Program-made: the position numbers and the translations under genes | In this document: one piece after another, positions 46,680-60,555 of the stretch | Position numbering within the stretch: the first letter of the stretch is position 1 | How the letters are laid out: each line of letters opens with the position of its first letter | Notes under the pieces: generated by a model | Database searches by the model: none | Told to the model about the DNA's origin: nothing | What the model saw: the letters and a program-made list of their open reading frames with translations, nothing else | Source of the DNA: Bicyclus anynana | Lineage: Eukaryota > Arthropoda > Insecta > Lepidoptera > Nymphalidae | Direction: 5' to 3' | DNA: 64,000 bases | NCBI RefSeq assembly: GCF_947172395.1 | Contig: NC_069092.1 | Span: forward strand, 7,733,418-7,797,417

Positions 46680-49600
46680 TACTCGTTAGGAGTAGATTTT
46701 ATGAAATGCAATTCTTTACTCGTTTGTTCGTTATATTAAACATAGGTCATGATATAAGCAGCCTATTTTTACCTGCATATTTTATTATGTTACATACAAA
46801 TACAAAATAAACGTTTGTTTAATGAACTCGTTGACGTATATATAAAACAGTCGAGAAACTTTAATTAATACTATGTCGTATGAATCGATCAGAATAAATT
46901 GCTCCCGCTGCAACAGTTTCATCGTATCCATCAAGATGAGAGGGCGTATGTTTTAATTATTGAATACATTTCTAATTAATGGAAGTACTCCTATTAATGT
47001 AATGGTTCAGCCCGTGGGCAAGAGCGGTCGCAGGACTCAGGCACGCATGTGTCACTATCTAGATTCAAAACGACATTCGCTTAAAATGTATAAACCCACG
47101 CCCTCGAGCCTCATGTCTCCTATTGACCGGTCTATGCATTTCATTATCGTAAATACACGTATTAAGACGTTTATATCTTTCGGCAATAGCCATTGGAGAT
47201 CATAATTTGGAATAAAAACCGTAAAACGCAATCACAACACAGATTGAACGATACCTAGTTCTCATTTATGGCATTCCGAAGATGCTGTCTCTGTTATTTT
47301 ACATTGAAAACTCATTCGTACAAATGAGATGGATAATCCGTGCGGATAACGATCGAGTATTACTTTTCACACAGTTCACTGATCTTAGTGCACTGCGACA
47401 CTAATGTAAACAATGAGTTACACTGACCGGGTTAACCTTGAATGGCAAATGTGCGTGGAGTTTCGCCGAGGAAAAATATGCCATTGATGCAGGCGGCGTG
47501 CGTGCGCCGGATAACGGTCATACAAACCGAATAAGTGGTTTAACATCGTACGTGGAATGATAATGTTTAGTCTAGTTGACACGCGATTCTCCGGACGTTT
47601 TACTATCTGACGCGTTTCATGGTCCCACTTTCTAACCTTGTGTCTTTGCATCGCGAGTAAAAGTTCCTGTTCGTCTTTATTGCTCCGCTCTTTGTTGTCA
47701 AATTGTGCTAACAATGTGTAGTAAAAGCGGCGCACATAAACATACGAGTACGCCATCAATTGCATTCGCAAATTTCATATAGAATATATGAAATTTCGAA
47801 TTGTATAAAAACTTTAATCTAAAACTTTCTTAAATCTTGTTAGGATGATGATTGAATCAGTTCGTATGGTTATTTATTTTTATGTGTAATATTTATTTTG
47901 CTAAGTAAAGTAACCGTCGAGTACAATGTACAGCACTAAAGAACCACAAATATAAATCGACTTCTGATCTGCGAAATAGACTAATCTAGTCGGCGATAAA
48001 TATACGATAAAACTAAATTGTTGTCCTTTAATTTTACAAAGCGAAGCTAGCTAACGAAAATATTCTATGTTGAGACATTAAACAGCGAAATAAAGTAATT
48101 CACAAAATCGACGGGAACAGAAAATCCGATCACGCGCAGGCCTCGCCGGCCGGCCGGTATCATCGAGACTCGGTACAAACATTGTAATTACAATCACGTA
48201 AAATACATTTACAGGAAGTACTTTATCCTCCGACTTGCCCTTTTACTCCCATCGGGCAACATTAAAAACTTGTACGTCAATGTCAGGAATGTGCAACTAC
48301 AAGTTGCCGAGATCGGTCCTGTCTGGTAATGAAAAGAGGAAAGGTTGGTTCATCTAAACACCTTGTTCATATACTGTGTGGATTTGAAGTTCCCTTTCGA
48401 GTTATGTCAGTTGCTTTCTCCGGTGCAACTAAGATAGGCACTCTTCCTTTCTACCTCGCGAGTGGGTACGACACTTAACTCTTAACAATATAATGAGCAT
48501 ACTTTAACAATTATAACTACACCTACATAAATACATCAACGAGTACATTCACCTATATTGTCTAAGCTTTTTTTTTCTTTAACTCAGTTCGTGAGAGTAG
48601 ACTGATCTAACCCCATATTACAATAATAATACTAGACCTCTTGTTTGCCATTAGTTTATTGTGCAGATTTAAGAATAATTTCTTCAACACGACTAATAAA
48701 TCTGAAAAGCGTCTATGTGTGATATCACAAATGAATTGCATAATATAATGTTTTTGCATAAATTGCTGTTTTATAATATAATGTCTGTTTGTTCTGTTTA
48801 TCCTTTTAAAAATTCTCACAATTAAACTCCGGTTTTTCCCATAGTTGATTTAAATTTTGGATAATATTTATCTTGAATTTTATTTAGGTAGGTACTATAT
48901 TAGGTACATTTTAGTTCCAAAATGTTTCTTAATGTAGTTACTTTTTGATTCAAAATTGTTTTTTATCGTAAAATTTAATATAGGTAAATGAAAAACAACC
49001 TACTTAAGGACGCGCTTCCTTGAAAATACGATAATTAAAGTCCTGAAATTCACATTGATTGACATTGGTGTGTCTGAATACGATATATTTTCGAAAGCCT
49101 AATGATGGGTTTGGTGATGATACATGGCATTTAAGACGTCACTGCTTTTAAAAGACGTTTACATTTTAAAGCCACCCATGTAATGTCTCAGCAGTTAAGT
49201 TCAGGATATTTAAAGAAATATTTTAAAATGTATTGCTATTTTAATTTAAAAGTACCTACAGTTTTGATTTTTTTACATTTGCATATATTTATTTGTTAAT
49301 AGTTAACATTTAATCAGTTTTGTACAAACATGGCAAGAAATGGTATTGTGATGCAATGCCATAATAAGTATGCCATAATTATTATCTGCATTATTAATGA
49401 GTATGCATTGAACTTGTGGTAGGTACTACTGGTACTGGTTTTATGTGATAGCGTGGAATGATAAAATTTATACGAGCCTAGAATACGCGGCAATTATTCA
49501 CAATAATCGAAGGAAATTCAACGTTTATTATTGTCTTGATTACATCTTATGAAATGATACTATAAGGTATTTAATTAAAAAAAAATTTACTGAACTAAAA

Positions 49601-50980
49601 GTTCAACTTTTAAAAGTTTAATATATATAAATAAGTTTTAACTTGAAAAATATTGTGACACTGACATTTTTACGAGTAAGAGTAGTATTCAGTAATACTA
49701 CAATAACATAAAATATAGAGCTCAAAACTAAAGCTGGGAAGCTTTTACCGCATGATTAAAATACTTCGTCTACTTTGTACAACAATGTAAGATACTTTAT
49801 TAGGAATTAAAATGATATAAGATTAATAGTTTCTTCTTGAGTGAAACATCTCTGACTTTGACCTGTGCTTTGACGTTGCTATTCGATTAACGAATGTATG
49901 ATATTCTTGTTCTAAGGGTGTTTTCATACAGACAATATTATTGACAATATGTGGGGGTATGGTTATTTCTATCATAATGTAGTAAAACAAAAAGTTCAAA
50001 ATACAAAATTCTAATTCAAAAATGTGAGCTAACTCTCACATATTGCAGATATTTTCGTGAATCGTAAAACTCCTAGCTTTAGTGTCTACTCTTATTATAG
50101 TAGACAGTCAACAGTCACAGTGTAAACCGTTTAGAAAGTATTACGATTATCACATTTCTCACACAAGTGCGTATAAGAAACAAACTGAGAAATCACTCAT
50201 ATCCGCAAATGTACTACAACCTGAAGGCAACACGGATGGGTTCCTGCTTGTACGTGAACCGTATTTATTGTAATTACCCTTCGGTCGCTGACTGCATCGC
50301 ATCGATGAGGTGACTGAGCCGGGCAAGTCGCGCTCGTATTGCTTTTTTTACATTCAATTATGCTTAGACGCACACCGAACGATGCATTTGATTGTTGTAC
50401 GTGATGCGATTTTTGTTTTATTTAGGTGCTGTATTAGAGGCAGCTGTTCCATGGACTCTGTAGAGTTGGTGTGAAAAATGCTAATTAAATACTCGTTGGA
50501 CTTGTCTGGGGCTTTTGTTTCAAATTGATATTATTACAACATGAAGACTACAATTCTTCTACACACTATATCTTATTTTAAAACAGAATGTTATATCTTT
50601 ACTTAAACGAAGTATCTAGTATATAAATTTACATTCGGGTAAAAACCTAAACGTATGTACGACTCTCTGCCGTTAATCTTTATATGGGCGTATATAATTT
50701 TAATTATACCCGCATCCTAGCCAAATAGCTAGCCGGTCTGAGGAGTTGTGCTGTGGCTTTGATAAAATCCGACGTAAAAGAGAATCCTATAATTACATCT
50801 CTCAAAATTTCAAAGATAACCATTTTCTCCAACATAAATCTTCCGTACGTATCGTAACTTGAAATCGATTCATCAATTACTCAATAAAGAAAACGGCACT
50901 TAAAGCCTTTAGCACGCGAACAACACTAAAATATTATTATAGACCAAGCTAAAGCCGTTTTAGCTTGCAGCGCTATCTAA
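46680..50980. other. Unique, mostly AT-rich sequence
   Basis: 47400-47770 is GC-richer and open for 117 codons on the minus strand, but shows no domain. 48120-48160 contains GCCTCGCCGGCCGGCCGG. The remainder has nothing recognised. Confidence 0.4.
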
Positions 50981-50989
50981 ATGCATTGA

Positions 50990-51330
50990 TTTTAGTGGCA
51001 CGCTAATAGTTTTTCGATTAACCCTCGCGATTAGTGAGTAAATCCGTTTGGTCCAGTGGCAGTATCGGCAGGGGAATCGTAACTTCTTCCCACATAATTG
51101 GCGTGTGGGCCGGTGTTATCCCGATCGCCGCCCACCGACGTGGCGACGCCCGATTAGATAGATAGGCCCAGCCCGCGACCTGTTGACACCTCCCAACGCA
51201 CTATCTCAGCCATCTACACACAGCGCCAACACTTTATTGTCCTAATAACCGCCGCTACTGCCCATAAGTCATCGATGCTACCACCGGGCGTCATGTAATT
51301 AGCACCTCGCAATATATCATTCCCAGTTGC
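50990..51330. other. GC-rich unique island
   Basis: GTTATCCCGATCGCCGCCC, ACGTGGCGACGCCCGATTAG and AACCGCCGCTACTGCCC. All frames are broken. Candidate enhancer. Confidence 0.35.
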
Positions 51331-53690
51331 AGCTGTATTGTTGTTTGGCTAACAAGCTTACATTCCTGACACTGCCGTATCGTCTAACACATACAATATA
51401 ATTTATAATACCTACTAAAGCTCTTTTCAGAAATCATAAACTAATCTCTGTTATAAATGTATCTACAGATCGTGATACGTTTACCTGCTAATAGTTATAC
51501 GCGGTTCGGTGTTCATTCGAGTAAATTTTGTCAATCAATTTTATGTCAGACTACCGTCTAAATGTCATTAAGTATCCACATGAGCAGTAGTTTTATTCTG
51601 AACAAAGTTTGTAGTTTTCTGTTTCCTTAAGAAATACAAAATATCTAATGATTGGTTGAGTAGTCAAGTCGTAAGAAGTTAATTAACAAAAAAAACATTC
51701 GCATTTTAATATTAACTCTCACGATATCATCATCTTTTAACGTCTATACAATCATTGATAATGATACTATTCCTAATTAGTGTTGACTGCTCGTTATTTA
51801 CTTTACAGTTATTAAATACTTGGCATTACTCAATAGTCACGCACGGCAAATGTACGCTTAGATTATCATCAGCGAAAAGAGGTAGTTGTTGCCCTTGATG
51901 GCCTCTGCGGATTGAACACGTCCTAAGACAACATCTGAGGATAGCAGTTCATTAGTGATGAGAAATAGCACTTGCTTGTTACGCAGAATGAGGCGCGGGT
52001 TGTTCATTAATTGCGTATTGTTCCTACAGCGCGCACTGATCGTTTCGTCTCAGATAGTATCACGGCAATCTCGGAAAGCACTCATTTCCGCGCCCATGTG
52101 ACTAGGCGCTTATATATGATCTTGTATATCCACGGATAAATTAATCGAAACTGATGATAGGCCTGTCGGGTTTATGCCGCCAGGATAAACACAGATAATA
52201 AAATCACTGACGCCGTTGAGTACACTCAACACTTATTTCGTACATTGAAGTATATAAACTTAACGACTTAAATGGATTGAATTTCCGTTTGTAATAAATC
52301 TCCGTTTTATATCAGGTTGTATTGTCTATTTTTATAGCAAACTAATTACAACATAGAGTGGATAGACGAAGTACGAAGGCATATTTCATGCGACTTTAAC
52401 TGCCGAAGGAACAATTGTGATTTGAATTCCCTTTGAGTGTTGCGTAATTCGTTCTTTCTAGGAATACGCCGGTAATTTAGTCTGTGTGCGGCCTCAGACC
52501 ATTTCAGAAATTATTGTATTCTTACACTTTCTCGTTAGTACAGCTAACGCCTTAAGGTTTGTAACTAGCGCTCGTAAGTATTGAAAATTATCATTTGTTG
52601 AGAATGGTAAACACCAACACGCGAGGTAGGTACTTTAACCAACAGGTAATGTTTTGGTTAATAGATAGGTTTCCAATCTCTTCCTTTAGTTCGTCTTTAT
52701 TATGATTGTAAATTTTACTGAATATATTTAATGCTACCTCAATTTTATTAAAATTATGACTTTACAATTTTAAGTATAAAAATATGCCTTTCGCATCTAA
52801 GATCTCAAATTCCTCAAGTTTTAGAATTAGCTGTATGTCACACTACAACTAATATAACATAGTAAAATAGTTGATTAGTAGAGTAAATATTTGTGACTGA
52901 AATACCTTGGTAATAAATTAAAACGATACGGCTAAAAATATAACAGCATTTGTCAGCAGTCTAGGGATGCGATACGAGTATAAATGGACCCGACGCGGCG
53001 GCGAAACCGCGTTTTAATACCGTGATAAGCTCAGGCATTGCGTTAGAAAAGACTGCACCTGTTGCACTAGCCAATCCACTTTATACAACATTTATATTAC
53101 AGCATTTGCGTTGGCTTTTTATTTAAAAGCAAAAAGCCATTTCTATATGTGCAATACTGCAATAAATAGCGGCACACGCTACAAATGACATTCCACAATC
53201 GTACCACACCAAACGGACTTGGAGCGTGCATATTTGGGTCACATACTGACTCTCAGTAATTGAAGTGTGAAGTGTAAAGTCGAGTTCCACCGCAAGCAAT
53301 CTAAAGATACATAAGAAGCTCCTGACTAATTTACGGATCGTGCGTTTCGGGCTGCGGTCACGGGCCGCCGCAACCGAATTCCGCTAACCGCCGTACAATA
53401 ACCCTACGCCTACTGCTCTCCAAAATTACGGAGTCTAACATTTCGAGGCCACTGTACATATACGATTTGCACAAAAATCACAGACACGACCACACACCTA
53501 ATTTAGCTAAGTTACATTTTTGTTATTGTATATTTTATTGCTTCATCTCGTTATGGTGTCATGATTATTTTGTGCGGTGTACGTTTTGGTCGTTAATATT
53601 ATTTTCATTATAACGTCTATAACTTCGCACGTCAACACATTAACTTGTGTTGTGTACGAATTAGTACATAATGCAATATATTCAATTATT
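51331..53690. other. Unique sequence without gene
   Basis: Small GC-richer patches at 52000-52110 and 53330-53400 (GGCTGCGGTCACGGGCCGCC). No open frame or repeat end was recognised. Confidence 0.4.
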
Positions 53691-53698
53691 ATAGGGTG

Positions 53699-53740
53699 AG
53701 ATTACCCCCTACAACTAATATAAGTTGTAGGGGGCAATCT
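53699..53740. repeat. G-tract hairpin
   Basis: AGATTACCCCCTACAACT and AGTTGTAGGGGGCAATCT are inverted with one mismatch around a 6-base spacer. Confidence 0.8.
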
Positions 53741-53784
53741 TGAAATTTACTGAACTGATATTTTAAACTCGTTTACCTCTAGAA

Positions 53785-53880
53785 AGCCATGTTATTTGTG
53801 AGTGGCACAGGCTATTTTTTATCCTCATATTCTCACTGGAACGGGAACTACGCGGGTAAAACCACGGAGGTCGGTTAGTA
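53785..53880 (-). mobile_element. Metulj-like tail fragment
   Basis: ACGGGAACTACGCGGGTAAA then ACCACGGAGGTCGG, the reversed start of this family. The rest is eroded. Confidence 0.5.
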
Positions 53881-54849
53881 AAATATATATTCATATTCAA
53901 TGCAATATCACGTTTTGCGATTCATAGACAAAAAACTTTGAAAATGTGTTAAAGTGCCAAATAAAATAATATAGACATGTAAATTATACACCTACACAAA
54001 AATGTATGAATAGAATTTCAATATAAAAGAAATTTGCAACTACTTAAAATACTTCTAAATAAGGATAGGCTCCTTATAAATGCCAATGACGAATGTAACA
54101 AAAATTTTAGTTTATTTGTAGTCATTAGATAGTTGAACGTACGTAAAATAATTGAATACTCATTCCTAGAGTGCATGCAAGGCCAATCGCGGTGCGGCAC
54201 CTTTAATTGCCTGAATGTCAGTAATGGTTAACTTCGTTGTAAGTTTAAAATTGATTGCCTATTCAATGTCTCTCAAACTTATAATGTACTAGTAATCGTC
54301 TTTAATGTACGCTATCAGAAATTAATACTTTTATTTTAAACCAGCTACCCTTGCAAGACCCCAGGTTGATTTTAAAAATGGCTGTGAGTTTTTTTAATTA
54401 ATACTATCATATACCCAATAATTAGACAGATACACAAAAAAATGCCTTAAAAATGTTTTGTAGTTTATTCAGTACTAAATGAACTATTTATTGATGTTTT
54501 TATTTATTGATGGTATCCATACATAGATAAAATATGCATTAAAAATATGTTAATATATTGTACTAAAATGGCGTCGTTCGTGTAGCGAACTAAGTGTTGT
54601 AAATTAATTAATGTGTGAGATTAATTGAATACATGATAAATATATTCATTATATTCGAGACAATTCTCACCATGAGAAAATGATAATCGCTCAAAGACAC
54701 TTAAATAGCGTCCCCACCTTGTAAATCTATACGTATATAATTACTAAGCAAAATAATTACTATCACTAACAAGATGCTTTTTCCGAAGCAAACACTGATT
54801 TTTATAATAATTAGATGCAACAACTTAATTATACTCTTATATTGTTATT

Positions 54850-55200
54850 GGGAGATGTTTCTCATGTGATTGATCGGTACGTGAAAGACGTGACAATGCG
54901 CGATATCAATGGATCGTTTGCGATCATCTGTTTTCACTTACGGTGCCTGTTTTTCGCCGGGAATGCGATCGCGACCGAGTTCGGCGAGCATTGTGTTCGG
55001 AACTGCTGCACCACACACAGGTTGCATAATGCGTCATCCGTGGGAGCCGCACATAGCCGAGCCGTTATGCGACGCACGCCACCGGTACCGTTCCATTAGC
55101 GATTTTATTAGACGATTCGCGTGTATCGCCCGCAATCAATTTAACCCGGCGTGAATGAGGTGAAAAATTGTTACCCACCTCACGGGTATGGCATACCCAA
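54850..55200. other. GC-rich unique island
   Basis: GAATGCGATCGCGACCGAG and TATGCGACGCACGCCACCGG, with two overlapping plus frames (81 and 94 codons) and no domain. A small GGGTATGGCATACCC hairpin lies at about 55184-55198 and resembles another at 55636-55651. Confidence 0.35.
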
Positions 55201-55542
55201 ATAAAGATTTGTAGATTTTGATAACTGAAATTACTTTAGATTAATATTTATTGCTGTAATAAAATAATCCAACTGCAGTTGTAAAGTAGTATTTTGAAAG
55301 CACATACCACCAATATTTGAAAAAAAACTTAATATCAAAACATTTGGGATAATTAAATCAACTGTGAACACTGAATAAAAAAAATTGTCTTACATAATTA
55401 AGTTCGACGTTACATCTAATTCCTTTATATAGATAACCTTAGGTAAGCTCTTTCGAAGCAGTTTTGTCCCATATACATATATTGGGTTTTTCTCGTATAG
55501 TTTACTCCGAAGAAATTGCTATAACGCCGACGTTACGCTTAC

Positions 55543-55630
55543 TTAAAATCACTCTCTGATCCACCTCCTCCAGCTGAGCCAGCCGAGCTCCAGGAATCGA
55601 ACAGTTCAGAAATATTTAGTGTTTTATAAA
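55543..55630 (-). promoter_or_regulatory. Candidate minus-strand TATA promoter and short leader exon
   Basis: Minus-strand TATAAAAC starts at 55628. About 31 bp downstream is CGATTCC (A at 55597), an imperfect initiator. A 55-bp GC-rich segment then runs to a possible donor GTAAGC at 55542. It contains no ATG, as expected of a leader exon. Next to the TATA is a GGGTAT/ATACCC hairpin. The donor lacks the usual G at position -1, and nothing proves transcription. Confidence 0.22.
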
Positions 55631-55799
55631 CCGCCGGGTATGAGATACCCGACCTCGTTCACCGCGAGTTAAGCGTCCGCTCCACTTCTACTATTACAGA
55701 CTACGAAAGCACTTCAAGTCTCCTACCCCATTTAGTCTCACACAGCGTTCCGTTTTACGACCTAATGTGCGCCCCCGCAAATATAATTTAGTCCAACCG

Positions 55800-56880
55800 A
55801 CGCTATCTAGGACAAAGATAACAATATACCACTAATTTCATGGATTTTATCGCACGCCTTGTACTCGTAGAAAACGATATCGTGATGTTGCATTATTTTG
55901 TGCGGAAGTATTCACGATTTGTCACGGCTACAGGTGACCATTTAATTTATTAATGTCCTTTGTTGTGCAGTATTCATTTTATTTTAGTGGTTTTACTTTC
56001 TTTTAACGATTTTAGAAAGTAATTTCACTTAAACGTTCGCGTTTTGTCGGTCATTCGGTTTGCACGGTGGAGTATTTTGCGCGTATATTTTATTTTATAT
56101 ATTTCGAAATGCTTTCGTGCAGTGAAAATAATATAATGCTAATCTGAAATCTAGGTTTACGAGTGTTCAAAAACACCATAGTTATTCGTCATTGCTTTAA
56201 TGATGCCTTGCTACGGCGTGGCCAAAATTACCAAGTTAATATGTTGTTTTGTTAATATTTGGTCATAGTGACCGTGTTAGCGTTGACTCAGAGTGTAACC
56301 ACACCCACGCTATCCTTTTTTTAGAAATTTTTCTACATTCTCATCTTACTTTATACGGAGTCAAGTGTCACTTTTTGCATAAAGATTTTTGCTAAAAATC
56401 TAGAACAAAATACGGTTAGACACGAGTGTGTATGGTTAAGGTCTACTTTATTGATAGTTTGTTTAGCACACTTTTGTGACGGCCATTTTTTGTGATTGTT
56501 TTGTAGATGTCTTGATCACGGCCGGCGGTTCAATGTTCTTTAGTGCCGATTGATTTGACCGATTTCAGTAGGTACTAGTTGTTGTTATTGTTTTTATATT
56601 CATTACTTTTCAATCTTGCTGTCTATCGTGTATTATGAGTATAGTGTAGAAGAAAACTTTGAATGAAATAACGTCAAATCGATTGGGTGTTAAAAATAAC
56701 CCTTCCTGGCAGTTGGGCTGTAAAAATTAGCAGAATATGAAGAACTAAATTTTTAAACTTTCATTTTATCTGTCTATTCGTGCTAATATCCAGAATTACT
56801 GATTTTCATGTGGTTTTCACAGTTAGTTTAACCGAAGCTTGGAACATAGAGGCTTGTTTTGTTTGTTTATAATGTAAGAA
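55800..56880. other. Unique sequence resembling untranslated leader, unproven
   Basis: GTCGGTCATTCGGTTTGCAC at about 56047 contains an initiator-like TCATTCG. Stop codons are dense in all frames. No coding exon was found. Confidence 0.25.
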
Positions 56881-56889
56881 AAAAGTTAT

Positions 56890-57215
56890 CCGAATAAAAA
56901 AATTCACAAGAAATCGCTGGCGTCAGCTAGTTTCTTATAAAATGTCATTTGCCGTCTACATAAGATGTCTACTTATATTATTGCAAATAGGACCTCATTT
57001 AATTTTTCTGATGTCGTTCTCTAAGATTTAGTATAGGTCCCAACTGATAGTAGTAAATCACTGGCAATTCCTGCAATACAATGGAAATAATACGACCTTT
57101 AGTCCTTCATTGATTTTACATGAATTCATAGTTTCGTGGATTTTTACTATCCCGCAGACACTCTTTGGTTTTTGGGATAAAAGTTTCATATTACAATTTA
57201 CCTCCACGCCAATTT
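56890..57215. mobile_element. Retroposon remnants
   Basis: A minus fragment ends in GCTGGCGTCAGCTAGT (about 56920-56935). A plus fragment at about 57115-57215 keeps TATCCCGCAGACACTCTTTG and TTTTTGGGATAAAAG. Both are short and diverged. Confidence 0.4.
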
Positions 57216-57644
57216 TTTTAAGATTTTATGGTTTCTACGATCTTACAAAGGTTTAATCTTAAGTAAGATGAATTTCTTTTACTGAATGCGCAATCGACTT
57301 GCAAACATAACTGTGAATGTTTCAGTTAAATATATATAATAAAAATTGTATTGAGTTTCACAAACAAACAATATCACGGAAAAACATCTAATACTATTAA
57401 AAGTATACTACACATGAGAATCGGTTCATTTAACTTCTTTCAAATCCAATTGTCAAGACAATATTTTATTAATCTTTACGACGCAGATAATACCACTAAT
57501 ACATGTTTCGCGTAGGCTCCCATTGTGCGTGCACCTGCTTAACGAAATACTACAAGTTGGATTCTTGAGACTGGTTAAGTGCGTCGTATGAAGAACACAC
57601 ACTTGACCGCTTTACCACTGTCTGGCTCACCGGCATTATTGTCG

Positions 57645-57865
57645 ACTAGCGAACGCTCGCGACTTCATACGCGTGAAATTCTGTTTTGCTTAAATCCCAC
57701 AGGGGCCATGGACTTTTTCCAGGAAAAAAGTAGCCTATATGTTGCTTTATAACCTTCTGTATCTTCCAATGCAAATCCCATTAAAATCGATTTTAGCCAT
57801 TCTAGAGTTTAGACAAAACAGACAGACAGACGAAATTTTTTAAAAATTTTAGTTGCGTTTTGGTG
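57645..57865 (+). mobile_element. RTE-like tail
   Basis: GACTAGCGAACGCTCGCGAC, AAATCCCACAGGGGCCATGG and AAAAGTAGCCTATATGTTGC, with an ACAGACAGACAGACG tract. It ends in a T/A-rich run. Confidence 0.6.
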
Positions 57866-58615
57866 CCGTGTAAATAACTAATAGTACTTGAGTAACTCAC
57901 TTATTTTGAAATCACAGACAGACACTTAAATTTTATCTATATATGTATGTATTTATGTATTGATAAGTACTTACTTACGATTATATTTGAGGTTTGAGTT
58001 GCCGACGACGCATGAAAGATGTTTGCGCAAATCAGTGAATTTAAAATGTATTTCAATTTCAATCGTTTCTTTGATAAATATTGATTTTTTAACTAATGCA
58101 TTAACGTCATATTTATGCAGTCATGTATAAAATCTAATAAGGTAGTTTGTCTGTAGAAAATTGTTAAAAGACCATAGTATATATGTCATTATGAGAGCGT
58201 CTTTGTGCATTTATTTATACTTATTTAATTATGTTTCTCGATGTTTTGTAATTGTATGTGCGCACAAAAAGAATAAGTAATATTCTTAGAAAATAATTAT
58301 TTATCTATCTTTGTAAACCCATTTTGTAGAACAGAATTAGCCATATGATACAATAGACGTAATAAGAGAAAAAATAGTAAGTTACCGTTACCGGACTCCA
58401 CATATTTTTTCAACAATTTAATTTAGAGTATAATCATTTCACAAATTGAACTTCTATTGAATTTGTAAAAGACTTGCCGAAGCCTTTCAGACGCACCTAA
58501 TAGAAGCGGTTGGGTCGTTCAACTCGTCGCAGCGTAATTAAAATCCTTCATGGAAACCCTGATGGAATCCGACCTGACCCCGCACGACCGCTCCTTACCG
58601 CCCTTTAAGAGATAC

Positions 58616-58645
58616 TATATAAATAGGAGCAAGCTTCTTCACTGT
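58616..58645 (+). promoter_or_regulatory. Candidate TATA promoter
   Basis: TATATAAATAGGAGC (TATA from 58616) follows a GC-richer stretch (58490-58610). TTCACTG at 58638-58644 could be an initiator, but it is only about 25 bp away, slightly short. A five-codon ATG frame starts at 58672. An RTE-like repeat tail begins at 58777. No coding exon was identified. Confidence 0.25.
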
Positions 58646-58776
58646 AGGTCCACGACACGAACGACGCCGGCCATGCCTTTTTATTTTTGATTTCAGTAAA
58701 AAAGGTAAACGCAGCGTACTAGTCCCTTAATTATATCAAAAGTGAAATAAAAACTCGGATTTTCTCACAGTTTTAT

Positions 58777-58925
58777 AGCGGACGCCCGCGACATTGTTGA
58801 CGTGATACTGTTTTTACAAATCCCGCGGGAATTGTGGACTTTTTCGTAAAAAAAATACGAAAACACCTTCTCTATCTTCCAGTTAAAATCTCATTAAAAT
58901 CGGTTCAGCCGTCTCAGAGATTAGC
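58777..58925 (+). mobile_element. RTE-like tail
   Basis: AGCGGACGCCCGCGACATTG, AATCCCGCGGGAATTGTGGA and AAAATCGGTTCAGCCGTCTC. Same family as 57645. Confidence 0.6.
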
Positions 58926-60402
58926 CCATTTATTTTTTGTGTTATTGTTTGTGTTTTGGTATCTTATCAATAACTAGAAAATCTTTAATTTCATTTATAT
59001 GTATTGATTATACTGTAGGTACGAGATGTTTTCATGAAAATATTTCCTACAACATTTTTTTTTTCATAGATACAATTACATTTTCAAGTCTGGTTTTTGT
59101 TTTGTTTTCATGTTTTATATAACGAACCAGTCCACGAAACAATTTCTTAGTTCTGTTCCGTAAACGGAAACCTGTTACGAATACATTAGTGTAAGCATCT
59201 TGCACTGCCGATAGATTTTTCTCGTTGAAAAGTTGTTAACGATAAACTTCCGCGATAAGAAATACCCCTTCTTGTTCTCGCTTCACAACATATTTTCTTA
59301 TGACACGATAGACGGGGGCATGTTGATTTGCAATTTTAATCGAATCAGTAATAAGTTGGCAATTAATGAATTGGGACGCCATCTCGCCTTGTACTCGATA
59401 GTACTTGTGAACTAAGAGCCTGTGCTAGCCAGACTTACCTTATTTTATGACGGTTGAAAGTTTGTAATGTCAGTTATCATGTTATGGTCTTACCAAAGAT
59501 AAGTACGGAAACCAATAATGGAGATTGGCCTGTGTAAAGTTTCAAAGATCAGATGTTCAATAGTCTAATTGTAAAAAGTAATTCTTTATTTTTTTATGGA
59601 TATCATGAGGAATCATGTGACTAGTCGTCAGAGTTAGCTGTAGCATAATCCTTCGCTAGAGACCCTTGAAGTTCTTGTTGTTTTTGACGATGTTTTTCGA
59701 AGAGTTGCCGCAAAGCTTAGTAACTGAGTTTGAGGACATGATTTTTTCATTATATTCCGAGGTGAATATTAAAAAAAAACGAGTGTGAGACCACGTGACT
59801 GGAATATAACTTCTTTAGCTCCCTGTCCGTTCGTCTCGCTCGATTACACATTTTGTAGCGTATTCACCAGTTTACCCCCCTAGACAAGCTTGCGTAAAGA
59901 AGTTTTACTTCAAAAATATGTTTTATACTTGACAATTGAGGAGCTGGACCCTTGAAACCTGCTACCTTCCAAAGCCATCACGGTCCAAACTCCATAATTG
60001 GCCGTACTTGTCTATGGTATTAACATAGATTGACATACATTGAGCCTTCATAAAATGAGGTTTGTCTGGATAATGCAGGTTTGTTCTGTTAGAGTAGCGT
60101 GTCACTGGTGCGCGCATGCTCACGAATCACTGCGTCACCGTTTTCACGTGACCATCTTAATTACTACATTCTATAGCCAGCAACATCGAGGTCAAAATGA
60201 ACCGTCAAAGACTCTATGTTCCGACTCTCCAAAGCCTATGCTTTCGTTGAATCGGGCCGTAAAATTGCATATTATCGATTTGCGTGTGAATACAAGGAAA
60301 GTAATAATAAACTAAAGACCGACTGGTTCTTTGGTACACTTGTACGAGCAAGTCACGCAATACCATATGTAGTTAAACTCTTAAGAGAACGTTTAAAAAT
60401 TT

Positions 60403-60555
60403 ACTAGCGGACGCCCGCAACTTCGTCCGCGTTAGCCTTTAATCCCCCTTAATCTCTGTCACAAAATCCGTTCTTAGCGGACATCTACTTACTACAAACT
60501 ACCTCCCTGCCTAATTTCATCTTTTTAAAGGTTTCGAGATTTCGTGATAAGTGAC
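60403..60555 (+). mobile_element. RTE-like tail
   Basis: ACTAGCGGACGCCCGCAACT, CTTAGCGGACATCTACTTAC and CTACCTCCCTGCCTAATTTC. This is the uninterrupted version of the element split at 23690-24022. Confidence 0.6.

Noticed and set aside
47418..47771. 117-codon minus ORF
   Set aside because: Basic, low-information sequence without domain or splice context; more likely a GC-rich non-coding patch.
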